From Cnuella takakiae (GTDB lineage Bacteria > Bacteroidota > Bacteroidia > Chitinophagales > Chitinophagaceae): DNA of 49,160 nucleotides. Position 1 is the first letter of the stretch, and every line of letters begins with the position of its first letter. Under the pieces are notes generated by a model. It had not been told where the DNA came from. It did no database searches and saw only the letters and a list, made by a program, of their open reading frames with translations. The stretch lies in the NCBI RefSeq assembly GCF_001953305.1, contig NZ_MTFE01000010.1, positions 874,512 to 923,671 on the forward strand, read 5' to 3'. Below are positions 40,507 through 49,160 of the stretch, in pieces. The position numbers and the translations under genes are program-made.

Positions 40507-40561
40507 TTAAGCTCCATAGCGCCATTACCCAACCGGAGGCAACTTGCAGGATACATCCATT

Positions 40562-43447
40562 TTATTTTCCACCCAGCACTTCCTGCCAGTCCTCCTTGGT
40601 CATACTGCCAAAAAAGTCTGCTCCTGTCTGCACCAGTTCGGCGGACAGGGCTTTTTTGTCTTCCTGCAGCAGCATCATTTTTTCCTCCACGGTGCCGGGG
40701 CAAATCAGGCGGATGGCCTGTACGTTTTTGTGCTGCCCGAGGCGGTAGGCACGGTCGATGGCCTGTGCTTCCACGGCGGGGTTCCACCAGGGATCAACCA
40801 GGTATACATAGCTGGCAGCGGTGAGGTTAAGCCCCGTGCCGCCCGCTTTGAGGCTGAGGAGGAATACCCTTGTTTTCGGGTCATTTTGAAACTGGTCAAC
40901 AGCAGCTTCGCGGTTGCGGGTGGCGCCGGTGAGATAGGCATAGCCAATGCCGCTCCGTTCCAGCTCTGCACGCAGCAGGTCGAGCATGGACACAAACTGC
41001 GAGAATACCAGGATCTTGTGTTGCCCGGCCTTGCTGTCGATCTGCTCCATGAGGGCTTCTATCTTGGCGGAGCCCTGTCCCTGCAGCTGGTCGGCTTTCA
41101 GCAGGCGCGGGTCGTTGCAGATCTGGCGCAGCTGCGTGAGGCCACGCAGCACGTGGATGGAGTTGCGCAGGATCTCGTCCTGCATCTTGCCTTCGAGGTA
41201 ATCGCGCAGCTCGGCTTCGTATGCTTCGTACACGGCACGCTGCGCTTCGCCCATGGGGCAGTACAGTACCTGTTCGGTTTTGTCGGGCAGCTCCTGTGCC
41301 ACGGCTTCCTTGGTGCGGCGCAAAATAAAGGGCGTTACTTTCTGTTGCAGTTCGGCGGCACGGCGGCTTTCGCCAAAACGGTCGATGGGCGTGGAGTACA
41401 CATCGCGGAAATACTGCTTGTTACCCAGCAACCCGGGATTTACAAAAGAAATCTGTGCGTACAAATCAAGGGTATTGTTCTCGATAGGCGTGCCTGTAAT
41501 GGCCAGCCTGTTGCGCGACTGCAGCAGCCTTGCGGCATGATAGCGCTGCGAGCCGATGTTCTTGATCTGTTGCGACTCGTCGAGGAACACATAACCAAAA
41601 GGGTACCTGCGCAGGTAGCTGATATCGGAAAGCAGGGTACCGTAGGAAGTGAGTACCACATCATAGTTGTCAAACAACTTGATGTCTTTATTGCGATCCG
41701 CACCATGGTGGGTAAGCACTTGTAGGGTCGGTGCAAAACGGGCCAGTTCGGCCTTCCAGTTAAAGAGCAGGGAAGTGGGCACCACCACTAAGTGCGTTTC
41801 CTTTTTACCCCCTTCCTGCAACAGCAACATAAAGGCAATTACCTGCAGGGTTTTACCCAAACCCATATCATCGGCCAGCACGCCACCAAAGCCCTGCTCG
41901 TTGAGAAAGTGTAGCCAGCTCAATCCCTGCAACTGGTAGTTGCGCAGGTGGGCTTTTAGCGCCTTGGGTACCGTTACCGGTTCAATGGCTTCCAGGTTGT
42001 CCAGTTTTTCACGGTAGGTTTTGATGGCGGTTTTTACTTCGTCGTCCAGCTCTTCTTCCTGGTACAGCTGGCTAAGGGTATCAAACTGCGAACGGGGTGT
42101 TACGAGGTCGTCGCCCACGATTTCGGCGGCAAAGAAAAACTGCGACATCCGCTCCACCCAGGCATCCGGAAGAATCCCCAATGTGCCATCATCGAGTTGC
42201 ACAAAGCGGCTCTTGTTGCGCACCGATTGCTGCAGTTGCTTTAGCGATGCATTTTGTTTGCCAAAACGCACGCCCAGCTTGGTGTTGAACCAGTTGAGCC
42301 CGCTCAGTACATGTACCGAAATACTGGCTTTGTTGGCATTGAGTTTATTGCCTTTGAGTTGGTTGAACCCGAATATGGAAATACCCGCAGTGCGCCATGC
42401 TTCAAACGCATCGAGGAACCAGGCTTCATCCAGGAACCGGTCGCGGTGGAGGTAGAAACAGGTAAGGCCATCTTCCATCTGCTCGTAGAACAGGGAATGC
42501 TGCCGGATCATAAAACCGAGGAAATTGTCTTCGGCTTTTTCATCCCTTTGCATGGCCATCATACGGCCACGTGCATCGGGCAGGTACACTGCTTTTTTGC
42601 TGCGGATGGGTACTTCAATACTGCCATAACGCATCACGGGATTGATGATCACATACTGGCCCAGGTCGGACAGGTAAATGATACGTTCCTGTGCACCATT
42701 GAGGCCTGCTTCGGCTATCTGTTTTTCCGTTGCCGCTTCTATGTAGGTATGCACTACCTCCACCCGCGCTTCCAATTTTGCAAGCACCTGGTTATTGAAC
42801 GCATCAAACTGCTTTTCGTGCACCTCCAGTTTCTGGCGGGTGCTGAAGTACTGCAGCAATTTTACAACAGATAAATCGGGCGCCAGGTGCAGCAGCCCTT
42901 TATGCAATACAAAGAAGTCAAATTTCACCTGCACTTGCTGCGGGTGCAGGGCTTCCTCCCCTATGTGCAACTGGGGCAGGGCCTGGTAAAAAGCACCCTG
43001 TTTGTTGACCAGCAAAACCACCTTGTGCAGGATGGCGCCTGCCTGTACCTCGGTGAGCGATGCGGCGGAAATATTTTCCGAAACTTCGGGATCGTGCACA
43101 AAAAAGCGAAGACCGAGCGGGTTCTTGATGATGGTTTTGAGCGCCCTGATGTCGGCGGCGGTTTTGCCTGCCGTAGGCTGGTTTTGAAAACGGCTGATGC
43201 TGGTGTAAAAAAGCAGCGCATCGGGATCTGTGGTAAAGAGTGCCGCATCGGAAGCGCTTACCAGCGAAAGCGGGTTTTTGATCTTGCCTGCATGCGTAGT
43301 GCCGGCATCATACAACTCGATGCAAAGAGACCGGTGAAAACGAAACTGGCGCAGCACCACGATGCGCAGCCCCTTGCCGCCATCGGCAAACGGGGGCTGC
43401 TCTTCGGCGGGCAGCAATAAGTTTTCCAGTTCCCTGATCGATTGCAT
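40562..43447 (-). CDS. SNF2-family DNA helicase/ATPase
   Basis: The 961-residue protein has a long N-terminal region without motifs (1-480, with a possible SWIM-free helical part), then the SF2 helicase core: LADDMGLGKT (about 525-532), VFLDESQQIKN (motif II, about 623), ITGTPIENN, and in the second half FSQFVSMLDLL, LSLKAGGTGLNLT and QAIDRAYRLGQ (about 895). This is the Snf2/HepA-type bacterial helicase. Roles in transcription recycling or DNA transactions are possible. Start at 43447 (MQSIREL); upstream codons add 12 non-family residues. Confidence 0.9.
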   Translation of the reverse strand: MQSIRELENLLLPAEEQPPFADGGKGLRIVVLRQFRFHRSLCIELYDAGTTHAGKIKNPLSLVSASDAALFTTDPDALLFYTSISRFQNQPTAGKTAADIRALKTIIKNPLGLRFFVHDPEVSENISAASLTEVQAGAILHKVVLLVNKQGAFYQALPQLHIGEEALHPQQVQVKFDFFVLHKGLLHLAPDLSVVKLLQYFSTRQKLEVHEKQFDAFNNQVLAKLEARVEVVHTYIEAATEKQIAEAGLNGAQERIIYLSDLGQYVIINPVMRYGSIEVPIRSKKAVYLPDARGRMMAMQRDEKAEDNFLGFMIRQHSLFYEQMEDGLTCFYLHRDRFLDEAWFLDAFEAWRTAGISIFGFNQLKGNKLNANKASISVHVLSGLNWFNTKLGVRFGKQNASLKQLQQSVRNKSRFVQLDDGTLGILPDAWVERMSQFFFAAEIVGDDLVTPRSQFDTLSQLYQEEELDDEVKTAIKTYREKLDNLEAIEPVTVPKALKAHLRNYQLQGLSWLHFLNEQGFGGVLADDMGLGKTLQVIAFMLLLQEGGKKETHLVVVPTSLLFNWKAELARFAPTLQVLTHHGADRNKDIKLFDNYDVVLTSYGTLLSDISYLRRYPFGYVFLDESQQIKNIGSQRYHAARLLQSRNRLAITGTPIENNTLDLYAQISFVNPGLLGNKQYFRDVYSTPIDRFGESRRAAELQQKVTPFILRRTKEAVAQELPDKTEQVLYCPMGEAQRAVYEAYEAELRDYLEGKMQDEILRNSIHVLRGLTQLRQICNDPRLLKADQLQGQGSAKIEALMEQIDSKAGQHKILVFSQFVSMLDLLRAELERSGIGYAYLTGATRNREAAVDQFQNDPKTRVFLLSLKAGGTGLNLTAASYVYLVDPWWNPAVEAQAIDRAYRLGQHKNVQAIRLICPGTVEEKMMLLQEDKKALSAELVQTGADFFGSMTKEDWQEVLGGK

Positions 43448-43462
43448 TGTTGCTATTGGGTT

Positions 43463-43625
43463 TTTTGAACCACTAAGACACAAAGGACACGAAGGTGCAC
43501 AAAGAAGTGTTTTACTTTAAAGTCCATCGCTCTGTAATTGCTTTTCTAAACGGTTGATCTCTTACTTTATTCCTTCGTGCTTCTTTGTGTCCTTCCTGTC
43601 TTTGTGGTTCAAACTCTTTGTTCAA
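43463..43625. repeat. Intergenic inverted repeat (AACCACTAAGACACAAAGG family)
   Basis: GAACCACTAAGACACAAAGG (43469 on) is mirrored by words such as CTTTGTGTCCTT and TCTTTGTGGTTCAAA (43581-43616). The arms enclose about 60 bp between the helicase start and the MFS transporter's stop. Confidence 0.6.
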
Positions 43626-44770
43626 AAAAACTTTCGCTGCAGGCGCAAAGCCAGGCCGCAGATGCCAAGGCCGCTCAATGCAAGAATGCCAAAGGCCCAT
43701 TGCATATTCAATACTTCTGAGATAAAACCGGTGAGCAAAGGCCCCAGCAGGAAACCGCAGTAGCCGACCAAAGTAACTGCCGCAAGGGCATAAGCAGGCT
43801 GCATCTTTTTGCTTTTTGCAGCCAGCACATATACCACGGGTACAATCACCGAAGCGCCCAGTCCTATGAATGCAAAGGCAACAATGGCCGGTGCAATGGA
43901 AGGGGCAAGGCCCGCCAACAGGAAGCCCGCAGCCATCAGTCCGCCGTTGATCACCAGCATGCGGATGGGCCCGAAACGGCCTACGAGGCGGTCGCCCAGC
44001 AGGCGGCCGGTGGTCATGGCCAGGGTAAAGGCGGTATAACCCACGGTGGCCAGTGCCTTGGGTGCGTCCAGTACTTTATCAAAAAAGTTGACGCTCCAGT
44101 CGAAGAGCACGCTTTCGCAGAGCATACCGCAAAAAGTGATGAGCCCCAGCAGCACGAGGTAATTGTCGGGTTTTACAAAAAGCGGCCTTTTGTCGGGTGC
44201 CACATGTGGGTTGTGATCGCGGCGCCATTCGTAGAGCAGGGCGAGGCCAATGGCTGTTGCAGCAATCAGGATAAAATGTTGTAAGGGCAACCATCCATTT
44301 ACCAACATTATAGAACCTATACCTGCTGCGCCAAAACAGGCCAGGCTCCACAGCCCGTGAAAAGTAACCATGATGGGTTTGGGGTAAAAGCGCTGTACTT
44401 CGGTGGCGCGGGTGTTGACCGAGATGTTGAGCAGGGTGCGGCCAAAACCCAGTCCGAACAGCGCGGCCATCAGCTGGATGCGGCTTTGGCTGGCGCCGGC
44501 GCCCACCAGTACAAGTGCAAGCAGGATGGTAGCCGCGGTGAGGGCCCGCCTTACGCCAAAGCGTGCCAGCAGCCATCCGGTGCCCATCAGCCCGGCCACC
44601 TGGCCCACGGGCATGGCAAACAGCACGGTGCCCCAGGCGGCATTCGACAGCTTCAGGTAGCGCTGCATATCGGGTATGCGGCTGCTCCAGGAAGCCGTCA
44701 GTAAACCGGAAAGGATAAAGAACATCGTGGTGGTCCAGCGGGCTGTTGAACCTTCCCCCTTTTTGATCAT
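43622..44770 (-). CDS. MFS transporter
   Basis: The 382-residue protein has 12 predicted transmembrane helices. TM2-TM3 carries WLLARFGVRRALTAATI, the MFS signature between helices 2 and 3, and the second half repeats it as LLGDRLVGRFGPIRML. The family member is of the YbjJ-like group of uncharacterised exporters. A cluster of nine TTTTTGG repeats lies 52 bp upstream of its ATG. Confidence 0.85.
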   Translation of the reverse strand: MIKKGEGSTARWTTTMFFILSGLLTASWSSRIPDMQRYLKLSNAAWGTVLFAMPVGQVAGLMGTGWLLARFGVRRALTAATILLALVLVGAGASQSRIQLMAALFGLGFGRTLLNISVNTRATEVQRFYPKPIMVTFHGLWSLACFGAAGIGSIMLVNGWLPLQHFILIAATAIGLALLYEWRRDHNPHVAPDKRPLFVKPDNYLVLLGLITFCGMLCESVLFDWSVNFFDKVLDAPKALATVGYTAFTLAMTTGRLLGDRLVGRFGPIRMLVINGGLMAAGFLLAGLAPSIAPAIVAFAFIGLGASVIVPVVYVLAAKSKKMQPAYALAAVTLVGYCGFLLGPLLTGFISEVLNMQWAFGILALSGLGICGLALRLQRKFF

Positions 44771-44822
44771 GGGCGCAAAGGTAAGCGGATGGGGTTGGGA
44801 GTTTGGGGTTTGGAGTTAGGAG

Positions 44823-44885
44823 TTTTTGGTTTTTGGTTTTTGGTTTTTGGTTTTTGGTTTTTGGTTTTTGGTTTTTGGTTTTTGG
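44823..44885. repeat. Nine perfect copies of TTTTTGG
   Basis: A heptanucleotide tandem array of 63 bp with no mismatches, flanked by partial words (GGAGTTTGGGGTTTGGAG). On the minus strand it is CCAAAAA and lies in the promoter region of the MFS transporter gene. Confidence 0.95.
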
Positions 44886-44932
44886 TCAAACTTCTTAAGG
44901 TAAGATGAAAAGGTCAACTACGGAGTGGTGTC

Positions 44933-44953
44933 ATGCCGAACTTGTTTCGGCAT
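44933..44953. repeat. Palindrome CATGCCGAA...TTCGGCAT
   Basis: ATGCCGAA (44933-44940) and TTCGGCAT (44946-44953) form an 8-bp perfect hairpin with a 5-base loop, a dispersed REP-like word in many bacterial genomes. The remaining gap to 45084 has no gene. Confidence 0.6.
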
Positions 44954-45084
44954 CCCCTGCTGCTTTAGTAAACTCCGGGTTAAAGAAGGAGATGCAGCAA
45001 CGTCGGTGTAACACATGTTAATAGCCCCCGTTACACCAAATTGCACGATCATGCCATCCTGCTTTTATCATAAGCCGGCTTGGT

Positions 45085-45798
45085 TCATGCCGCTTGCAGC
45101 AAAGCCTGCAGCTCTTTCACACCTGCAAACAGTTCGGGCCTGTCGCAGGTGATTTTGCTGATGGTAAAGCGGGCAAACAATTCTTCTTTATACCATGCTT
45201 CCTTGTGCCGCAGCTTGATGGCTTGCAGGTGTGCAGGTGCCGTTACAAAGGCCATCATCTTGTCCGCGTTTTCCCAAACACTGAAAGTGGCCTGTTCGAT
45301 ATAGGGCACCTCGCCAATGCCCAGGGATAGCTGCAGCCCATCGGCCTGCGGCATATCGGCTGTGGCAGTGCGGGCATTGCGCCAAAAGGAGGGCAGCCGG
45401 TGCCAGTGGAGCGATGCCCGGGTGAGCACGGCTACCGGGGTATGCTGTGGCGGTTTGGCATTGGAGTGATCGAAAGGCTGTATGCCGTTCCAGCTGCCTT
45501 TTGCCGACAGGGGCTCCAACTGGAATTGCACGGTGCCTGCAGCCAGCGCCTGGTATTGCAGCCAGTGGGTATTGCTGCTGAAAAAAGCAGCAGCTTCCGC
45601 TTGGCTTTGCCATACCGCCAGCAGGCAATAGCGCGAAAAATCGGGTCGCAGGCTGAATGCCTGTCCGCGGCCGCTGCCCATCATCTTAAAAAAGCGCAAG
45701 CCAGGTACGCCTTTGAGCTTGCGGGGCAGCAGGCCCATGGCAGCAAAAGCGCGGGCTTTGTTTTCGGAAAATGAAAGCAAGGTTACGGTAGTCAGCAT
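45085..45798 (-). CDS. Spheroidene monooxygenase-like protein (CrtA family)
   Basis: The 237-residue product matches CrtA: MLTTVTLLSFSENKARAFAA then MGLLPRKLKGVPGLRFFKMM-GSGRGQAFSL, SRYCLLAVWQSQAEAAAFF, VAVLTRASLHWHRLPSFW, LSLGIGEVPYIEQATFSVWE and AWYKEELFARFTIS. CrtA oxygenates carotenoid ends, typically at C-2 of methoxylated xanthophylls. Whether it does so here, or acts as a general haem-like oxygenase fold, cannot be said. It is far from crtD-cruF (40 kb away). Start at 45798 chosen because the family begins MxTVTLLSF. Confidence 0.8.
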   Translation of the reverse strand: MLTTVTLLSFSENKARAFAAMGLLPRKLKGVPGLRFFKMMGSGRGQAFSLRPDFSRYCLLAVWQSQAEAAAFFSSNTHWLQYQALAAGTVQFQLEPLSAKGSWNGIQPFDHSNAKPPQHTPVAVLTRASLHWHRLPSFWRNARTATADMPQADGLQLSLGIGEVPYIEQATFSVWENADKMMAFVTAPAHLQAIKLRHKEAWYKEELFARFTISKITCDRPELFAGVKELQALLQAA

Positions 45799-45976
45799 CT
45801 TTGGAAAAGTAAGGAAATACCCATTAGCAAGGATTGAAGCGCTAAAAAGTTCATTCCAGGGGCAAACTGCCGGGGCCAACCTTGTGCGGTCATGGCACAT
45901 AATTGGCATAGATGCGGCAATAAGGTGCAGGAAAGCTTCGGCTTTTCCTAAAACATGTACCCAAAAACATATGGTT

Positions 45977-46495
45977 ATGAAAAAAAACATCCTGGTTGCT
46001 TTTGCAGCCCTTACGCTTGCTGCCTGTGGCAATGATGCTGCCAACAATGACAACAACAATCTTGGTGCTACCGATACCATGAACACGACCGGTGACGTAG
46101 GCACTGTGACAACCGACACTTCTACCACCCTTACTACCACCGGTGGCAACAACGCCTATGCCCCTGGCGAAGGCGATGTGCGTTATACCAATAACGAAGT
46201 GATGGTATACCGCAATGGCCAGTGGGTGAAAGCAGACAACGACGTAACCCTGGGCGATGGTACCCTGGTGCGCCGCAACGGCCGTGTTACCCGCGATGGC
46301 AATGAAATAGAACTGGAAGAAGGCGAGGCCGTGGATAAAACCGGGCGCTTCTTTGACCGTACGGGTAATGCCATTGAAAATGCCTGGGACGATACCAAGC
46401 GCGGTGTAAAGAAGGCCGGTAAGGCTGTAGGCAATGCCGCTGAGAAGGCTGGCGACAAGGTAGAAGATGCCGTGGATGGCAGGGACCGGAACTAA
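45977..46495 (+). CDS. DUF6799 lipoprotein
   Basis: The 172-residue protein has a lipoprotein signal (lipobox LAAC), a Thr/Asn-rich linker and a DUF6799 domain, EVMVYRNGQWVKADNDVTLG then DGTLVRRNGRVTRDGNEIEL, the repeated G-x-L-x-x-x-G pattern. The C-terminus is a charged amphipathic helix (NAWDDTKRGVKKAGKAVGNA). Function unknown. Start at 45977; an ATG two codons earlier is possible. Confidence 0.75.
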   Translation: MKKNILVAFAALTLAACGNDAANNDNNNLGATDTMNTTGDVGTVTTDTSTTLTTTGGNNAYAPGEGDVRYTNNEVMVYRNGQWVKADNDVTLGDGTLVRRNGRVTRDGNEIELEEGEAVDKTGRFFDRTGNAIENAWDDTKRGVKKAGKAVGNAAEKAGDKVEDAVDGRDRN

Positions 46496-46519
46496 ATATT
46501 TCCGTGCTGGTTTTCTTTT

Positions 46520-46555
46520 GAACCGCGTTGCCTGCAAGGCAGCGCGGTTCTATTT
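46520..46555 (+). terminator. Terminator after the DUF6799 gene
   Basis: An interrupted stem (GAACCGCG / CGCGGTTC plus inner TGCCT / AGGCA) with a GCA loop is followed by TATTTTC. Confidence 0.8.
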
Positions 46556-46679
46556 TCAGGCCTTTCTCCTACCGCTTGGCGTGGCCCGTCAACTGTTGTA
46601 TTTGTATGAATTACAAGAGTGGTAATATTGTATGTATCAAGTCTTTGTATTTTTCCGCTTCATAATAAAGTTCTCATTG

Positions 46680-49130
46680 ATGCACCTTTTGAAAAGTTTG
46701 CGTTTGTTGGCTGCCAGCCTGCTGGTAGCCGGGGCGCTCCAGGCACAGAATGCCACCTCGTACCATACACCACCCAAAGACATTGCCGACCTGTTGCTCG
46801 CCAAACCCACACCTGCCGTATCGGTAAGTGGCAAGGGTGAATGGATGCTGTTGAGCGAACGCGAGTCGTACCCCGATGTTGAAGAGTTGGGCCAGCCCGA
46901 ACTGAAGATCGCTGGCCTGCGGCTCAACCCCAACAACTTTGCACCCAGCCGCCAGAACTTCATCAATAATTTCCGCATCCGCAATATCCGCACAGGTAAG
47001 GAAGTTGCTGTTGCCGGCTTGCCGCAGGGACTGCTGGCTACCAGCGTAAGCTATAGCCCTTCGGAACAAAAGATCGCTTTTGTACACAATGGCGACAACC
47101 GCCTCGACCTGTACGTGATAGATGTGGCTACGCAAAAAGCTACCCGCATCAGCAAGCAGCCACTCAACGCCACGCTGGGCAGTCCGTACCAGTGGGTAGA
47201 CGACCAGACCATTTTGTACAAGGCTGCAACCCAGCCGGCTGCAGCTGCCCCTAAAAAGCGCATTACGCCACAGGGCCCCACCGTGCAGGAAAACATTGGT
47301 AAGGCGGCACCCATGCCCACCTACCAGGATATGATCCGCAGTCCTTACGATGAAGAGCTGTTCCAGTTTTATGCTACGGCGCAGCTGGTGCAAAACAAGG
47401 CAGGTGTGGAAACAAAAATCGGCGCACCGGCCATTTATAATTCGATTGCCCTTTCGCCCGATAACCAATACCTGCTCGCCCGTACCCTTGGCCGCCCGTT
47501 TTCTTATCTGGTACCAGCTTATGGCTTTGCCTCCACGGTAAGCATCATGGACCGCCAGGGCAAGACCATAAAGAAATTATTTGACCTGCCCTCCACCGAA
47601 GGCACGCCCAGCGGCTACGACAATACGCAGGATGTGCCCCGTGGTTTTGAGTGGCGCGATGATGAAGCTGCCACCCTGGTATGGGCCAAACCCCTGGACA
47701 GCGGCCTGATCAAAAAACAGGTGCCGCATCACGACGCCGTGTATGCGCTGTCAGCACCTTTCATTGGACAGCCCAAAGAGTTGTTCCGCACCGGCATGCG
47801 TTTCCGTGGGGTGCAGTGGGGCAACAGCACGCTGGCGTTGGTGAGCGAAGGTTTGCGCAGCAAACAAACCACCCGCACCAGTTTGTACAATCCAGCTACC
47901 GGCAAAATGGAAGTGCTGTACGACCTGAGCCAGAACGATGCCTATAATAGTCCAGGTGCACCTGTAACCCGTAAGAACAACTATGGCCGCAACGTGGTAT
48001 TTACGGTGGACAATGGCACCAAACTGCTGATGAACAATACCACGGGTGCATCGCCCAAGGGGGACCTGCCCTTCTTTGCTAAGTTTGACCTGGCAACTAA
48101 GAAAAATGAGATACTCTGGCGCAGTGGCGAAAACAGCTACGAGTATGTAGCCGAGGTGCTGGATGCCGATAAACTGGTGCTGCTCACCCGCCGCGAGTCG
48201 CAGCAGGATGTGCCCAACTACTACATTAAAAACCTGGTACTGCGCGTTGCCGACCGGCCCATTACGCAGTTTGCCAACCCTTACCCTGCTATGGAAGGAG
48301 TAACCATGCAAAAAGTGTTTTACAAACGCGCCGACGGCGTTGACCTCACCGGCAATTTGTATTTGCCAAAAGGCTACAACAAGGAAAAAGACGGCCCCCT
48401 GCCCGTGATCATGTGGGCTTACCCCCGCGAGTTCAACTCGGCCGATGATGCGGCACAGGTGCGGGGTTCGCAGCATCGTTTTACCACCATCTCTTCGGGC
48501 TCGCCCATCTTTTATGTTACACAGGGTTATGCCGTGCTGGATGCCGCTGAAATGCCCATTGTAGCCAAAGCAGGTCAAAAGCCCAACGACAGCTTTGTGG
48601 AGCAACTGGAGCTCAATGCCCGTGCCGCCATCAATAAACTATCGGAAATGGGAGTGGGCGACAGTACCCGCATGGCCGTTGGCGGCCATAGCTATGGCGC
48701 CTTTATGACGGCCAACCTGCTGGCCCATACCAACCTGTTCAAGGCCGGTATTGCCCGCAGCGGCGCTTACAACCGTACGCTTACGCCTTTTGGTTTCCAG
48801 AACGAAGACCGTACCTATTGGGAAGCGCCCCAGCTGTATTACGAGATGAGTCCCTTCAGCTACGCCAACAAAATTAAAACGCCCCTGCTGCTGATCCACG
48901 GGGAGGCCGATGATAATACCGGTACCTATCCCATCAACAGCGAGCGGCTGTTCAATGCCGTAAAAGGTCATGGCGGCACCGTGCGCCTGGTAATGCTGCC
49001 CTACGAAGCCCATGGCTACCGGGGTAAGGAAAACCTGCTGCACGTGTTGTGGGAACAATACAATTGGGTAGAGAAATATGTAAAGGGTGCAAAAGCAAAC
49101 AGTAGCCAGCCTGCAACAAGATCATTCTGA
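46680..49130 (+). CDS. Secreted prolyl oligopeptidase-family serine peptidase (S9C-like)
   Basis: The 816-residue protein has a signal peptide (residues 1-24, MHLLKSLRLLAASLLVAGAL to LQAQ), a long N-terminal beta-propeller-like region (about 60-550) and a C-terminal alpha/beta-hydrolase domain. The catalytic residues are visible: S671 in GGHSYG, D744 or D745 in HGEADDNTG, and H778 in EAHGYRG. This is a complete S9 triad. The glutamyl endopeptidase-like S9C group is the closest fit. It should digest peptides in the periplasm. Stop at 49130; the final 30 bp of the window show nothing more. Confidence 0.9.
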   Translation: MHLLKSLRLLAASLLVAGALQAQNATSYHTPPKDIADLLLAKPTPAVSVSGKGEWMLLSERESYPDVEELGQPELKIAGLRLNPNNFAPSRQNFINNFRIRNIRTGKEVAVAGLPQGLLATSVSYSPSEQKIAFVHNGDNRLDLYVIDVATQKATRISKQPLNATLGSPYQWVDDQTILYKAATQPAAAAPKKRITPQGPTVQENIGKAAPMPTYQDMIRSPYDEELFQFYATAQLVQNKAGVETKIGAPAIYNSIALSPDNQYLLARTLGRPFSYLVPAYGFASTVSIMDRQGKTIKKLFDLPSTEGTPSGYDNTQDVPRGFEWRDDEAATLVWAKPLDSGLIKKQVPHHDAVYALSAPFIGQPKELFRTGMRFRGVQWGNSTLALVSEGLRSKQTTRTSLYNPATGKMEVLYDLSQNDAYNSPGAPVTRKNNYGRNVVFTVDNGTKLLMNNTTGASPKGDLPFFAKFDLATKKNEILWRSGENSYEYVAEVLDADKLVLLTRRESQQDVPNYYIKNLVLRVADRPITQFANPYPAMEGVTMQKVFYKRADGVDLTGNLYLPKGYNKEKDGPLPVIMWAYPREFNSADDAAQVRGSQHRFTTISSGSPIFYVTQGYAVLDAAEMPIVAKAGQKPNDSFVEQLELNARAAINKLSEMGVGDSTRMAVGGHSYGAFMTANLLAHTNLFKAGIARSGAYNRTLTPFGFQNEDRTYWEAPQLYYEMSPFSYANKIKTPLLLIHGEADDNTGTYPINSERLFNAVKGHGGTVRLVMLPYEAHGYRGKENLLHVLWEQYNWVEKYVKGAKANSSQPATRSF

Positions 49131-49160
49131 TAACGGTACTGCACAAAACAAAAGCCCCGG

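Noticed and set aside
44823-44885. CRISPR array
   Set aside because: The repeat is a continuous 7-bp tandem with no spacers, and no cas gene is present. No other CRISPR-like array was seen in the window.
45799-46152. N-terminal extension of the CrtA-like protein
   Set aside because: It would read antisense through the DUF6799 lipoprotein's signal region; the family start is at 45798.

Overview
The window is chromosomal DNA from a Bacteroidota bacterium, most likely a Chitinophagaceae member. The signs are promoters of the TTG-N20-TAnnTTTG type, general lack of Shine-Dalgarno sequences, GloVer-repeat secreted proteins, a glycine-rich RRM protein, many small lipoproteins, an orphan TonB-plug protein, flexirubin-free carotenoid genes (CrtD, CruF, CrtA-like) and several families of short intergenic inverted repeats typical of these genomes. 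No taxonomic marker gene is present, so the family assignment is inference.

Layout. 1-2614 (minus): 5' part of a very long secreted GloVer-repeat protein that runs off the left edge. 2925-5029: crtD-cruF carotenoid operon. 5175-16913: ordinary host genes (NUDIX hydrolase, a 42-residue membrane peptide, DUF4136 and DUF4197 proteins, outer-membrane barrel, RRM protein, GyrI-like protein, Hsp20, glycine-zipper lipoprotein, diheme cytochrome c, a three-gene DUF2589 operon, SRPBCC protein, TPR membrane protein). 17063-17134: tRNA-Arg(CCU).

17112-34327 is an integrated element of about 17.2 kb. It is bounded by a perfect 24-bp direct repeat of the tRNA-Arg 3' end, has its tyrosine integrase next to the right end, and carries a 19/21 direct repeat just inside both ends. 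From left to right it holds: an AT-rich cargo (NdpA-like nucleoid protein overlapping a RelA/SpoT-type nucleotide synthetase, convergent with a two-TM SLATT effector-like protein); two paralogous RHH-like regulators and unknown proteins; an expressed-looking circularly permuted tRNA-Tyr(GUA) with its own promoter and terminator; an XRE repressor with an operator; a phage tail module (tape measure, tail-fibre-like, chaperone-like genes) with no capsid, portal or terminase; a repeat-rich gene-free segment; a replication module (DnaC-like loader plus replication protein); three small excisionase-type HTH proteins; and the integrase. It looks like a phage-derived satellite or remnant that carries a candidate nucleotide-signalling defence module.

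34330-49160: host DNA again, with a Fic-protein remnant at the junction, a six-PAS histidine kinase, an orphan plug protein, pirin, a SNF2-family helicase, an MFS transporter with a nine-copy heptanucleotide repeat just upstream, a CrtA-like monooxygenase, a DUF6799 lipoprotein and an S9-family peptidase.

The two observations most worth following are the permuted tRNA-Tyr (22733-22839, minus) and the NdpA / RelA-SpoT / SLATT cargo (17259-19796).
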